Source: Clostridia bacterium (GTDB taxonomy: Bacteria > Bacillota > Clostridia > Oscillospirales > CAG-382). Taken from it: 64,000 nt of DNA. The stretch is taken from assembly GCA_017399965.1 (NCBI GenBank), contig JAFQAP010000016.1, forward strand, positions 144,894 to 208,893, given 5' to 3'. The notes under the pieces are model-generated. The model was given only the letters and a program-made list of their open reading frames with translations. It was not told where the DNA came from and made no database searches. The translations under genes were made by a program, and so were the position numbers. Position 1 is the stretch's first letter. Every line of letters starts with the position of its first letter. This document shows, in pieces, positions 1 to 8,268 of this stretch.

Positions 1-1
1 G

Positions 2-886
2 GCAGGTCTTCTCAAGCCTTACGATGCATATGATCTCGTAACCGCTATCAAGTCTATTTGCAACATTCCCGTTCAGCTTCACACCCACTATACCGCAGGT
101 ATCGCTTCTATGACCATTATGAAGGCAGTTGAGGCAGGGGTAGACGTAGTTGATACCGCACTTTCTCCTCTCGCAGGCGGTACTTCTCAGCCTCCTACGG
201 AGCCTATCGTGGCTACCTTCCAGGGCACTCCTTTTGATACCGGTCTTGATCTCGGTAAGATCAACGAAGCAGCAGATTACTTTAACACTCTTCGTGAAAA
301 GTATCTTGCTTCCGGTCAGCTGGATCCCAAGATGATGAAAGTCAACGTAAACGGACTTATATATCAGGTTCCCGGCGGAATGCTTTCCAACCTGCTTTCT
401 CAGCTTAAGCAGGCAGGCAAAGCAGATAAGCTTCAGGAGGTTCTTGAAGAAGTTCCCAGAGTTCGCGCCGATGCGGGTCAGGTTCCTCTCGTAACTCCTA
501 CTTCTCAGATCGTTGGTACTCAGGCTGTATTCAATGTTCTTATGGGTGAGCGTTACAAGACCGTTACCAAAGAATTCAAGGGTGTTGTACGCGGTGATTA
601 CGGTAGAACTCCCGTTGAAATCGATCCCGAATTCAGAAAGAAGATTATCGGCGATGAACCCGCAATCACTTGCCGTCCCGCTGATAACCTCAAGCCCGAG
701 CTTGAGACTCTCCGTGAAAAGTGCGCTCAGTACGCTAAGCAGGACGAAGACGTACTTTCCTATGCTCTGTTCGATCAGGTTGCAACCAAGTTCTTTGAAA
801 AGAGAAACGAAGGCGATAAGGTAGCCGCAGCGCTTGCAAACGCAGCAGATGCTAAGTATCACGTAAACATTCACGAAGTAAAATAA
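2..886 (+). CDS. oadA: Carboxyltransferase subunit of oxaloacetate decarboxylase / pyruvate carboxylase subunit B (5' partial)
   Basis: The reading frame is open from base 2, so the start lies upstream of the window. The visible 294 residues contain the end of the HMGL-like TIM barrel (LHTHYTAGIASMTIM, then AGGTSQPPTE) followed by the conserved PYC/OADA domain. This family transfers carboxyl groups between oxaloacetate or pyruvate and biotin and needs a divalent metal, held partly by the His-x-His pair seen here. The protein ends shortly after the conserved domain and has no biotin carrier domain (no MKM motif), so biotin must sit on a separate protein. The membrane beta and gamma-like subunits at 48.8-50.3 kb are candidate partners. 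Whether it is OadA or PycB cannot be decided from this fragment. Confidence 0.88.
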   Translation, partial: AGLLKPYDAYDLVTAIKSICNIPVQLHTHYTAGIASMTIMKAVEAGVDVVDTALSPLAGGTSQPPTEPIVATFQGTPFDTGLDLGKINEAADYFNTLREKYLASGQLDPKMMKVNVNGLIYQVPGGMLSNLLSQLKQAGKADKLQEVLEEVPRVRADAGQVPLVTPTSQIVGTQAVFNVLMGERYKTVTKEFKGVVRGDYGRTPVEIDPEFRKKIIGDEPAITCRPADNLKPELETLREKCAQYAKQDEDVLSYALFDQVATKFFEKRNEGDKVAAALANAADAKYHVNIHEVK

Positions 887-896
887 AAAAAATTTT

Positions 897-928
897 CCCC
901 TGCCTTGCCGGATTCGGCAGGGCAGGGG
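897..928. terminator. Hairpin after the oadA-type gene
   Basis: CCCCTGCC at 897-904 pairs with GGCAGGGG at 921-928, and an inner TGCCG/CGGCA stem closes a GATT loop. The downstream U-run on the plus strand is poor, so termination may be incomplete. Confidence 0.6.
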
Positions 929-955
929 TACGTTATTATATTCAAGGAGCAGGAA

Positions 956-1798
956 ATGCCGCACATTTTACACCCAATAGTTCACGCTCTGAAAGATACT
1001 GTGATAATACTACCGATATTATTTGTTACGTATCTTATAATTGAATTTATAGAACACAAAGCAGGAGAAAAAGTTACTAAAATACTGACAGCATCAGGTA
1101 AAGCAGGTCCTTTGCTCGGAAGTATCGCAGGTATAGTGCCGCAATGCGGTTTTTCGGGCGCCGCCGCTTCCTTGTTTGCTGTAGGCACGATTTCCGCCGG
1201 AACATTGATAGCAGTATTCCTTGCCACGTCCGACGAGATGCTGCCCATTCTTATATCGGCATCCGTACCCGCAAATGAGATATTTGTAATACTTGCAGTG
1301 AAAGTTATTGCCGGCGCTGTGTTTGGAATTGTGGTGGATCTTATATACAGGCGTAAGAAGTCTGCTACGATCGAATGTATGTGTAAGGAAGAAAACTGTC
1401 ATTGCGAACGCCACGGGATATTTGCTTCTGCCATAAAACATACGCTCAAGATCGTAGCACTCGTGTTCGTTGTAACGGCGGTTTTAAACGTCGGTATTGA
1501 ACTTTTGGGCGAAGAACGACTAACGCAACTGGTGGTAACAAAACCTGTGCTGGGAGAGCTTGTGGCAGGTATAGTAGGATTAATACCGAATTGCTCTGCA
1601 TCCGTTTTTCTAACAGACCTTTATGTAGAGAACGCACTTTCAATGGGACAATTGATTTCCGGATTGAGTGTAAATGCGGGAGTTGGTCTTATTGTTCTTT
1701 TCAGGACAAATGACGGTATTAAAGAAAACCTCTTACTTACGTTTATTTTGTACGTATGCGGAGTTTTAACCGGTATAATAACGGGAATTATATTTTAA
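956..1798 (+). CDS. ArsP_2-family 10-TM metal exporter (putative manganese transporter)
   Basis: This 280-residue polytopic membrane protein resembles the ArsP_2 (formerly DUF2899) heavy-metal exporter family, often annotated as a putative manganese transporter. It has two pseudo-symmetric halves, each with a Pro-x-Cys motif: PQCGFSGAAAS near residues 62-72 and PNCSASVFLTDLY near 211-223. A Cys/His-rich cytoplasmic loop (CMCKEENCHCERHG, residues 141-154) separates them and could bind metal. The start at 956 is chosen because AAGGAGCAGGA lies just upstream; an in-frame extension to 905 would run through the preceding hairpin. It follows a carboxyltransferase gene whose family needs divalent metal. 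The substrate is inferred from family naming only. Confidence 0.75.
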   Translation: MPHILHPIVHALKDTVIILPILFVTYLIIEFIEHKAGEKVTKILTASGKAGPLLGSIAGIVPQCGFSGAAASLFAVGTISAGTLIAVFLATSDEMLPILISASVPANEIFVILAVKVIAGAVFGIVVDLIYRRKKSATIECMCKEENCHCERHGIFASAIKHTLKIVALVFVVTAVLNVGIELLGEERLTQLVVTKPVLGELVAGIVGLIPNCSASVFLTDLYVENALSMGQLISGLSVNAGVGLIVLFRTNDGIKENLLLTFILYVCGVLTGIITGIIF

Positions 1799-1803
1799 AC
1801 AGT

Positions 1804-1835
1804 AAACACCGCCGATGTTTTTCGGCGGTGTTTTT
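1804..1835 (+). terminator. Intrinsic terminator of the metal exporter gene
   Basis: A 12-base-pair stem, AAACACCGCCGA at 1804-1815 with TCGGCGGTGTTT at 1822-1833, runs into a T-rich tail. Confidence 0.9.
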
Positions 1836-1880
1836 CATAGAAAGGGGACATATTAGGTCTATATTAAAAACTGTAATGTT

Positions 1881-1904
1881 TATACAAAATGAAAATTTTG
1901 TATA
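1881..1904. repeat. AT-rich perfect palindrome
   Basis: TATACAAAAT at 1881-1890 and ATTTTGTATA at 1895-1904 are perfect inverted arms around a GAAA loop. It lies between converging genes, 40 bases beyond the stop of the DUF6873-like gene. It could be an A/U-rich terminator or a protein-binding dyad; nothing else decides. Confidence 0.45.
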
Positions 1905-1944
1905 ATTAAGGGAAGTGAAACCGAAAAAAATTAAGGTGTTTTAC

Positions 1945-2655
1945 TTAATCATCCTCGCAGATCGGCAATATTCCGCCGTAATCGTACGGTTGTGCTTTTG
2001 ACAAAGAAACTACATCGTATCCAATGTTTTTACAAAAACCTTGAATCAAATCGTAATCTTCAAGCAGTTTTGCATTTCCTGTTACTGACAGAATTTTGTT
2101 GCCCAGTACACCTGTACAGCCTCCTATAAAGCCACAGGAATATCCGTTTAGCAATATTCCTCCGTTGCTAACCTTCAGTACGTTTTTTCCTTCATTTACA
2201 AGCGCTTTGTAAACCGAAATATCTGAAGTTATAAAACTTTCTGCGCTTAGTATTACTGTTGAACATTTGGTGTAGCCCTGAGCGATTACTATATGCCTTT
2301 CGGAATGCTTTTTAATTTCCTGAGCTACATTTTTTCCCCCGTACAATACTCCGCCTATAATAAAGCAGTTATACGCGCAGTCTTTCGGATATTTATCTGC
2401 AAGCGTTGCTTCCCCTTTTGTTAACAAATTATTCACATTTGTATCACCTATACAGTACCAAATGCTTTGCGCGGGATTGTTAAGCACGATATCCGGATGA
2501 TATTTCAGTTCGCTCGTTAATGCCGAACATACAGGTGCGGTAACGGTTTCTATACCAAAATTATACAAATTTTCTTTGATTTCATCAGGCATTATTTCGG
2601 ATATAAACGCTTTTTTTACGCTGTTTTGAGGTAAATTCGGTACGCAAGATCTCAT
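1945..2655 (-). CDS. DUF6873-like (GME-fold) protein of unknown function
   Basis: The 236-residue product resembles the clostridial family recalled as DUF6873, proposed to have a guanidino-group-modifying-enzyme (pentein-like) fold. Visible features are repeated Gly-rich turns (FIIGGVLYGGK, GYSCGFIGGCTGVLG), several Cys residues, and a C-terminal YDYGGILPICED motif close to the end. No signal peptide or membrane segment is seen, so it should be cytoplasmic. The start is supported by AAGGAAAGAG just upstream of the ATG. It is transcribed divergently from the small Cys-rich gene at 2731. No catalytic activity is assigned. Confidence 0.6.
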   Translation of the reverse strand: MRSCVPNLPQNSVKKAFISEIMPDEIKENLYNFGIETVTAPVCSALTSELKYHPDIVLNNPAQSIWYCIGDTNVNNLLTKGEATLADKYPKDCAYNCFIIGGVLYGGKNVAQEIKKHSERHIVIAQGYTKCSTVILSAESFITSDISVYKALVNEGKNVLKVSNGGILLNGYSCGFIGGCTGVLGNKILSVTGNAKLLEDYDLIQGFCKNIGYDVVSLSKAQPYDYGGILPICEDD

Positions 2656-2730
2656 TGCTCTTTCCTTTTACGCTTGAATATGAATAAAATATTAACAAAT
2701 TGGGAACGATTTGTTTTGAGGTGATAAATT

Positions 2731-2928
2731 TTGTTTATTCCGTGTCTTGAAGACTGTAAATATAATTATGATGGCGAATGTAAAAAGGACAATTGTATGA
2801 AGGATGACGGTAGTCTTGTGTCCTTCACAAACAATTGTCCGTTACTGGTGATCAATTCTCCGCAAGCTTTAAAAGATCATAAACGCTTCGTATCGGACAA
2901 AGCTCGATCTGTCTTGAGCGTTTTTTAA
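2731..2928 (+). CDS. Small Cys-rich protein (65 aa)
   Basis: A TTG start preceded by GAGGTGAT at good spacing opens a 65-codon frame. The N-terminal 40 residues carry a CxxxC...CxxxxC...C pattern (CLEDCKYNYDGEC, then KDNC and NNC), reminiscent of short zinc- or metal-binding clostridial proteins of the DUF1540 kind. The last 77 bases overlap the 3' end of radA on the other strand, which is unusual and lowers confidence in the C-terminal part. The cysteine spacing and the ribosome binding site argue that it is real. Function is unknown. Confidence 0.55.
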   Translation: MFIPCLEDCKYNYDGECKKDNCMKDDGSLVSFTNNCPLLVINSPQALKDHKRFVSDKARSVLSVF

Positions 2929-4228
2929 GCTTGTCTATGGATTTTTTTGGCAAGCCTATACGTTTGAAGCCCAATCGCTCCGCTTCGTTTATACGCTGTT
3001 CTACGCCTGTCACGGAGCGGCATTCGCCTGCCAGACCGATCTCGCCGAACACTATAAGATCTTCCGGAATGGGAATATCCTTTTGGGTGGATATAAGTGC
3101 CATTGCTATAGCAGCGTCAACGGAAGGATCATCCAATCTCAAACCGCCCGCAACGTTCATATAAACATCGGTTGTAGAAAATCGAATACCGAGACGTTTT
3201 TCCAAGACCGCCAGAACAAGTGCTACACGGTTATAATCAAGTCCTGCCGATAATCTTCTGGGTGACGGATACACTGTAGGAGTAGCCAGCGCCTGAATTT
3301 CCGTTATAATCGGTCTGGTGCCTTCTACAACACATACCGCACAGCTTCCCGCTACGTTTACCGGACGCTGTGACATAAGCATTTCCGAAGGATTTTCAAC
3401 TTCCGACAAACCGTCGTCAACCATTTCAAATACGCCGATCTCGTTGGTGGAGCCGTAGCGGTTTTTTGCGGCTCTTATTATTCTGTAGGCGTGCTGTCTG
3501 TCGCCTTCAAAATACAAGACTGCATCAACCATATGTTCCAGTACTTTGGGACCTGCTATAGCGCCATCCTTATTAACGTGGCCGACAAGAATTATAGATA
3601 TATTTTCTTCTTTTGCTTTGTTAATAAGCGCAAGCGCCGTCTGTTTCACCTGGGTAACACTACCCGGAGAAGATGCAACATCTTCATCGTACATTGTCTG
3701 AATAGAGTCAATTATTACAATATCCGGTTGAATTCCTACCATTTCGGGTATTACGGATGAGATGTTGGTTTCACACAAAACTTTTAAATTTTCTGTGTCT
3801 ACCCCTACCCTTTCGGCTCGTATTTTTATCTGTGAAGGGGATTCTTCACCGCTTACGTACAGTATTGAACCGTTGGTACCCACCGTCTGACAAAGCTGAA
3901 GTAAAAGCGTGGATTTACCGATACCGGGCTCACCGGACAGCAACACAACACTTCCTTTTACAAGCCCGCCGCCGAGAACTCTGTCGAATTCACCGATTCC
4001 GGTAATAAAACGTCGGTCTGTAGAAATGCCGATCTCGGAAATCTTCTTGGCTTTTGAAGCTGCGGGCGGTGTATCATAAGTTTTGCGGCGTTTTACAGCT
4101 GTTTTTGTAGATGCCGTGCTTTCTACCGCTTGCTCTTCGAAGGTATTCCATTCATTACATTCGGGACATTTTCCGTACCATTTGGAGGAATAATATCCGC
4201 ATGATGTACATACATAATTAGTTTTCAT
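2852..4228 (-). CDS. radA: DNA repair protein RadA
   Basis: RadA is a RecA-like ATPase and branch-migration helicase that processes recombination intermediates. All diagnostic parts are present in 458 residues, the usual length: an N-terminal zinc finger with C7, C10, C21 and C24, a Walker A motif GEPGIGKST at about 99-107, the RadA-specific KNRYGS motif at 255-260, and a C-terminal Lon-protease-like domain. It lies directly downstream of cwlD on the minus strand: the cwlD stop codon abuts the radA ATG (TAAATG), with GGAGATG inside the cwlD end, so the genes are translationally coupled. Confidence 0.97.
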   Translation of the reverse strand: MKTNYVCTSCGYYSSKWYGKCPECNEWNTFEEQAVESTASTKTAVKRRKTYDTPPAASKAKKISEIGISTDRRFITGIGEFDRVLGGGLVKGSVVLLSGEPGIGKSTLLLQLCQTVGTNGSILYVSGEESPSQIKIRAERVGVDTENLKVLCETNISSVIPEMVGIQPDIVIIDSIQTMYDEDVASSPGSVTQVKQTALALINKAKEENISIILVGHVNKDGAIAGPKVLEHMVDAVLYFEGDRQHAYRIIRAAKNRYGSTNEIGVFEMVDDGLSEVENPSEMLMSQRPVNVAGSCAVCVVEGTRPIITEIQALATPTVYPSPRRLSAGLDYNRVALVLAVLEKRLGIRFSTTDVYMNVAGGLRLDDPSVDAAIAMALISTQKDIPIPEDLIVFGEIGLAGECRSVTGVEQRINEAERLGFKRIGLPKKSIDKLKKRSRQIELCPIRSVYDLLKLAEN

Positions 4229-4969
4229 TTAAACATCTCCGTTTAAATATTCTGTAACTGCAATGTAAAGCGAAACTGCAAATTTACGCTTGTAAACTGC
4301 ATCGCACAGATTTTTGCATTCGTTTTCGTTTGAAATAAAACCGCATTCTACCAAAACGGCGGTTCCTTTGAATTTGTCAAGCAAATATATGCTGCTTCCG
4401 CTGTCTTTTGAAAGTCTGTTATTATTCGGTTGAAGAGTTTTTAACGTTGCTTGAATATGATCAGCCAGTTTTTTGCTTTCAGGTGAATTGGAAGAGTAAA
4501 ATATTTGTGCACCGCTGTACTTTGGTGAGGAAAAGCGGTTTACGTGAATACTCAACAGTATACAATCTTGTTGATCGGTTGCAACAGATACTCTGTTATA
4601 AAGGTCAAAATGCTTTTTGCGGTGTTCTTCACCCGGCTTATACAGCATTTTATCTTCTGTGCGGGTATATACTACATTATATCCGCCTGCTTCAAAAAGC
4701 TCGCCCAAAAGCAGAGAGATATCCAGATTTATGTCTTTTTCCCGTACGTCGCCTATAACGGCACCGGGGTCTTCACCGCCGTGACCGGGATCTATAACTA
4801 CTGTTTTCTTTTTCGTTTGTGTAATAGGCACGTTTACAGTTTCGGAAAAAGAAAAGGTGTTATATCCTGCCGCAGTAAACAGCATGGCAAAGCAGAAAAA
4901 AGAAACAAGACTAACAAACACAAAAATTGCGATAAATAAAGAGATTTTTTTATCTTTATATTCGTTCAT
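4229..4969 (-). CDS. cwlD: N-acetylmuramoyl-L-alanine amidase, CwlD type
   Basis: This 246-residue Amidase_3 enzyme cleaves the bond between muramic acid and the stem peptide. CwlD is the sporulation member, needed for muramic-delta-lactam formation in spore cortex. A signal anchor spans residues 10-33. The catalytic domain starts with VVIDPGHGGEDPGA; zinc ligands are H63, E77 and H142, and the catalytic glutamate is E208 in VECGF. The ATG at 4969 has GGGTGAT upstream; an in-frame TTG at 4984 would add five residues but lacks its own site. CwlD is favoured over a vegetative amidase because the protein has a single membrane anchor, no cell-wall-binding repeats, and lies in a spore-former. Confidence 0.85.
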   Translation of the reverse strand: MNEYKDKKISLFIAIFVFVSLVSFFCFAMLFTAAGYNTFSFSETVNVPITQTKKKTVVIDPGHGGEDPGAVIGDVREKDINLDISLLLGELFEAGGYNVVYTRTEDKMLYKPGEEHRKKHFDLYNRVSVATDQQDCILLSIHVNRFSSPKYSGAQIFYSSNSPESKKLADHIQATLKTLQPNNNRLSKDSGSSIYLLDKFKGTAVLVECGFISNENECKNLCDAVYKRKFAVSLYIAVTEYLNGDV

Positions 4970-5010
4970 AATGAAATCACCCAAAAAACATTATGAAGAT
5001 TTTTAAAAAA

Positions 5011-5595
5011 TTATTCTTTATTAACCTTTTCTCTTGCAATAACGCCCTTGTCTCTTACGCCGAGGTAGTAACCAAGCCAAGCAAAGCAAGGAATGGGAAT
5101 CAATGTAAGTACAGTGAAAATTACCAGTACCGTTTCACCCAAATCGGATAATGCCAGCCATCCTGCATTATATATTGAATGTATAGGAATCATATAAATC
5201 ACGGCTGCCATTATTGCACGGCCGCTTTCGAAATTGAAAATACTGAATGCTGCAAAAATAAGTACAAGTAATATGGTAGGAGCATAGGCGAACAGACCGA
5301 TTTTAAGCCCGAAAGAATCCGAAGGAATATTCAATTGTTCGCTTGAACCTTTATTTCTTTTTATTGCATATTTAAGACCGTGCTGGTTTAACATATCGTA
5401 TATTCTGAACCAAAAAATTCCCGCAGTAAATGCAGCGGCAAGTCCCATATACAAGGAATAGTTAGGATCCTTATTAAGCATTATAGACATAGGCCAGGAA
5501 ACCATAAGTCCTACAACGGACCATACGACCTGATTCACCCAAAAATCGACTATAAGCTTGCTGTTTTGCTTGAAAAAAGCTATTAATTTTTTCAT
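5011..5595 (-). CDS. Unrecognised membrane protein (194 aa)
   Basis: The product has about five hydrophobic segments (around residues 15-35, 45-65, 105-125, 130-150 and 160-182) and short charged loops (AIKRNKGSSEQLN). I do not recognise the family. The ATG at 5595 is preceded by AAAGGAAT at 8 bases, better than the upstream in-frame start at 5613. It has its own promoter, TTGAAC with a 17-base spacer and TATAAT, so it is probably monocistronic. It is unlikely to be a transporter of known type at this length. Confidence 0.7.
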   Translation of the reverse strand: MKKLIAFFKQNSKLIVDFWVNQVVWSVVGLMVSWPMSIMLNKDPNYSLYMGLAAAFTAGIFWFRIYDMLNQHGLKYAIKRNKGSSEQLNIPSDSFGLKIGLFAYAPTILLVLIFAAFSIFNFESGRAIMAAVIYMIPIHSIYNAGWLALSDLGETVLVIFTVLTLIPIPCFAWLGYYLGVRDKGVIAREKVNKE

Positions 5596-5625
5596 ATTCT
5601 GTATTCCTTTCAAGTTCCTTCCTTA

Positions 5626-5654
5626 ATTATATCCTTAAAATGTAAAAAGTTCAA
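5626..5654 (-). promoter_or_regulatory. Sigma-A-type promoter
   Basis: On the minus strand TTGAAC (5649-5654) and TATAAT (5626-5631) are 17 bases apart, upstream of the membrane protein starting at 5595. Confidence 0.7.
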
Positions 5655-5690
5655 TAGAGATAGAGTAAAATTAATAAAAAATACAAATAA

Positions 5691-5719
5691 TTGACAACCG
5701 GAATCAAAAGTGTTACTAT
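5691..5719 (+). promoter_or_regulatory. Sigma-A-type promoter of nnrD
   Basis: TTGACA at 5691-5696 and TACTAT at 5714-5719 are separated by 17 bases. The nnrD ATG follows at 5742. Confidence 0.75.
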
Positions 5720-5741
5720 CTTAAGTAAAGGAGGTAAGATA

Positions 5742-6536
5742 ATGGATTTTTTATCTCAGTACATAAAACCCAGACCCGAAAAATCACATAAAGGAACTTT
5801 TGGTACACTTAAGCTGCTGTGCGGAAGTAAAAAGTACACGGGAGCAGCACTTCTTTGCAGTGAAGGCGCTTTAAGAAGCGGATGCGGTCTTGTCAAGTTG
5901 TTTGCTGATGAAAGTGTATTGCTGCCTGTAAGAATCGGTCTTCCGGAAGTGATAAACTGCCCTTCCCAGGACTTTAAACAAACAAAAGCAAACGCTGCCG
6001 TTATCGGATGCGGCATCTCTGATGAATACGAAAACACTTTGGGACTGATAATAGAATCTCTTGATTGCCCTTGCGTAATTGATGCGGATGGAATAAATTA
6101 TATTGCAAAGAATATTAATATATTAAGAAAGACAAATGCGGGTATTGTTTTAACCCCCCATCCTATGGAATTTTCCCGTTTGACAGGATTGGATATTGAC
6201 ACGATTCAAGCGAACAGAGTTGAACACGCAGAGGCTTTTTCCCGCGAATACGATTGTACAGTTGTTTTGAAAGGTCATAATACGGTTATTGCTACTCCCA
6301 ATAATAAAACCGTTGTAAATTCCACCGGCAATTCTGCTTTGGCAAAGGGCGGCAGCGGCGATGTGCTTGCGGGAGTTATCGGCTCATTACTTGCACAAGG
6401 ATATGACACTCATACCGCGGCTGTTATCGGTGCATACGCCCACGGCAAAGCCGGAGAAATGTTATCCGGAGATTACGGTTGTTCCGGCGTGCTCCCCTCC
6501 GATTTACCCAAAGTTATCGGAAAACTACTGGGGTGA
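5742..6536 (+). CDS. nnrD: ADP-dependent NAD(P)H-hydrate dehydratase
   Basis: NnrD repairs hydrated NADH and NADPH (NADHX, NADPHX) using ADP. The 264-residue protein shows the ribokinase-like signature AKGGSGDV at 201-208, DADGIN at 114-119 and LTPHPMEFSRL at 137-147. It corresponds to the kinase-like half only; the epimerase (NnrE/YjeF-N) domain that is fused in many bacteria is absent. The ATG at 5742 follows GGAGGTAAGATA closely, so the in-frame extension to 5691 is rejected. It heads an operon with a lipoprotein and alr, an order comparable to acpS-ydcC-alr in Bacillus. Confidence 0.9.
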   Translation: MDFLSQYIKPRPEKSHKGTFGTLKLLCGSKKYTGAALLCSEGALRSGCGLVKLFADESVLLPVRIGLPEVINCPSQDFKQTKANAAVIGCGISDEYENTLGLIIESLDCPCVIDADGINYIAKNINILRKTNAGIVLTPHPMEFSRLTGLDIDTIQANRVEHAEAFSREYDCTVVLKGHNTVIATPNNKTVVNSTGNSALAKGGSGDVLAGVIGSLLAQGYDTHTAAVIGAYAHGKAGEMLSGDYGCSGVLPSDLPKVIGKLLG

Positions 6537-6572
6537 ATTTGTCTTTCAATAAATATTGATAAGGCGATGTTG

Positions 6573-7055
6573 ATGAAAAGAGTTTTTTGTATCTGGTTAT
6601 GTTTCACCGTTATATGTATATGTTCTTGTAAATCAAGCACGGGCGATAAACTTAGGGATTTTTTCAACGAAACCGTTGTTTTCGAAACTCTGGGTATAAA
6701 ATACGAATATAATAGTCAAAGCAGAATATTTACGGTATTAAGCGGCGATTATTCGGGAATGGAATTATTATTTACAGATACGGACTGTACCGTTAATTTT
6801 AAAGATTTTTCCATTAGTACAAATCCTTATTCTTTTCCGCAGCTTATGCTGTTTCATTTTTTGTTCTGTGCATATGTTGAAAACTTTGATACAGCTGTTG
6901 AAAACGATGACGGCGCATATGCTTTGCTTATTGACAGTTTTCGTTTTTTGGTGTATTATAATCCGGTGGCAGAAAAAGTTGAAAAGCTTGTGGCTGAAAC
7001 AGAAAACGGAAGTTTTGAATATAAGGTTGTAACCTCGGAGGAAAAAATTGATTAA
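6573..7055 (+). CDS. Lipoprotein of unknown function between nnrD and alr
   Basis: A 160-residue product begins with a hydrophobic signal ending in the lipobox-like ICSC, so it is probably lipid-anchored outside the membrane. The rest is mixed beta-rich sequence with no motif I recognise. AAGG lies 8 bases before the ATG at 6573; the ATG at 6567 would be too close to it. The stop overlaps the TTG start of alr by 8 bases, so the two are translationally coupled. In Bacillus subtilis the sporulation lipoprotein gene ydcC also precedes alr, but this protein is half as long and not clearly related. Confidence 0.75.
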   Translation: MKRVFCIWLCFTVICICSCKSSTGDKLRDFFNETVVFETLGIKYEYNSQSRIFTVLSGDYSGMELLFTDTDCTVNFKDFSISTNPYSFPQLMLFHFLFCAYVENFDTAVENDDGAYALLIDSFRFLVYYNPVAEKVEKLVAETENGSFEYKVVTSEEKID

Positions 7056-8148
7056 AAGAAGAGTTGAAGCAGTGATCGACCTGAGCGCTGTTTTGAATAA
7101 CTACAATTATATACGGTCAAAGCTTGATCCCCAAACAAAGCTTCTTTCTGTTGTAAAAGCGGACGCCTACGGCCATGGTTCTGTTGAAGTGTGCCGTATG
7201 CTTGAGGAAAACGGCGCTACTGAATTTGCTGTTGCATGCATTGAAGAAGCTATTGCTTTACGTGACGGTGGCATCAAAGGTAATATTTTGATACTCGGTA
7301 TTACAGATGAAAGCTATGCAAGCGCCTTAATAAAACACGATCTTACGCAAACAGTAGATAGCTATGATTATGCATACGCCCTCTCAAAGCACGGTACTAT
7401 AAACGTACACGTCAAAATCGATACAGGCATGAGTCGTTTAGGTCTATATTGCCACCGTGATGATGATATTCAAAATGCGGCAAACGAGATAGAAAAGATA
7501 TCCAAACTTGATAATATAAATATTAAAGGAATCTTTACACATTTTGCGGAAAGCGATGATACCGCCAGTGATTTTACGAAAGCACAGTTTGAATGCTTTT
7601 TAGCTTTGATTTCCGAATTGGCAAGGCGGAATATTTCTGTTGGCATCCGTCATTGCTGTAACAGCGCGGCAATATTGAATTATCCGGAAATGCAGCTTGA
7701 TATGGTGAGAGCCGGTATTATTCTCTATGGTCTCTCCCCTTCTGAAGCTACATACGATGAAATGCTTAAGCCCGCAATGCGCCTTGTTTCCAGAATTTCA
7801 TCCGTTTCCGAAATAAACGAAAACGATACGGTCAGTTATGGAAGAAATTTCCGACCTAAGACCAAAATAAAAAAAGCCGTTGTTTCTATCGGATATGCAG
7901 ACGGATTGTCCCGTATTCTTTCCGGCAAAGCTACACTTCGTATTAACGGATGTGATTGTCCCGTTATCGGCAATATTTGTATGGACTTGTGTGTAGTTGA
8001 CGTAACCGACGTGGAATGCGCTGTCGGAGATGAGGTTATCGTTTTTGAAAACAACAGTGATATTTTGCGTCTGGCTTCCCTCTCTTCCACTATAAATTAT
8101 GAAATAGTGTGCTCAGTCAAAAACCGTGTGCCAAGAAGATATATATAA
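7048..8148 (+). CDS. alr: Alanine racemase
   Basis: The enzyme converts L-alanine to D-alanine for peptidoglycan, using pyridoxal phosphate. The lysine that binds the cofactor is K37 in VVKADAYGHG. The barrel and C-terminal beta domain are complete at 366 residues, with SYGRNF and SIGYADGLSR around the second catalytic region. Translation starts at TTG, with GGAGG seven bases upstream, inside the end of the preceding lipoprotein gene. A strong terminator follows at 8154. Confidence 0.95.
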   Translation: MIKRRVEAVIDLSAVLNNYNYIRSKLDPQTKLLSVVKADAYGHGSVEVCRMLEENGATEFAVACIEEAIALRDGGIKGNILILGITDESYASALIKHDLTQTVDSYDYAYALSKHGTINVHVKIDTGMSRLGLYCHRDDDIQNAANEIEKISKLDNINIKGIFTHFAESDDTASDFTKAQFECFLALISELARRNISVGIRHCCNSAAILNYPEMQLDMVRAGIILYGLSPSEATYDEMLKPAMRLVSRISSVSEINENDTVSYGRNFRPKTKIKKAVVSIGYADGLSRILSGKATLRINGCDCPVIGNICMDLCVVDVTDVECAVGDEVIVFENNSDILRLASLSSTINYEIVCSVKNRVPRRYI

Positions 8149-8153
8149 AATTT

Positions 8154-8185
8154 AACCGCAGAGTTTATCCTCTGCGGTTTTTGTT
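8154..8185 (+). terminator. Intrinsic terminator of the nnrD-alr operon
   Basis: AACCGCAGAG at 8154-8163 pairs with CTCTGCGGTT at 8170-8179, followed by TTTGTT. Confidence 0.9.
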
Positions 8186-8266
8186 ATCGGGGTCCCCGAG
8201 AAGCCGTTAGGCTTCTTGGGGTGATTATCGGGGTCCCCGAGAAGCCGTTAGGCTTCTTGGGGTGAT
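8184..8266. repeat. Tandem pair of a dispersed hairpin repeat
   Basis: Two adjacent near-identical 41-base units each contain CCCCGAGAAGCC, a GTTA loop and GGCTTCTTGGGG. As plus-strand RNA the stem is perfect if a G-U pair is counted. The unit recurs in reverse orientation at 57055-57094 and in a diverged form at 36688-36720. It lies beyond the stop codons of two convergent genes. Confidence 0.85.
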
Positions 8267-8268
8267 TG

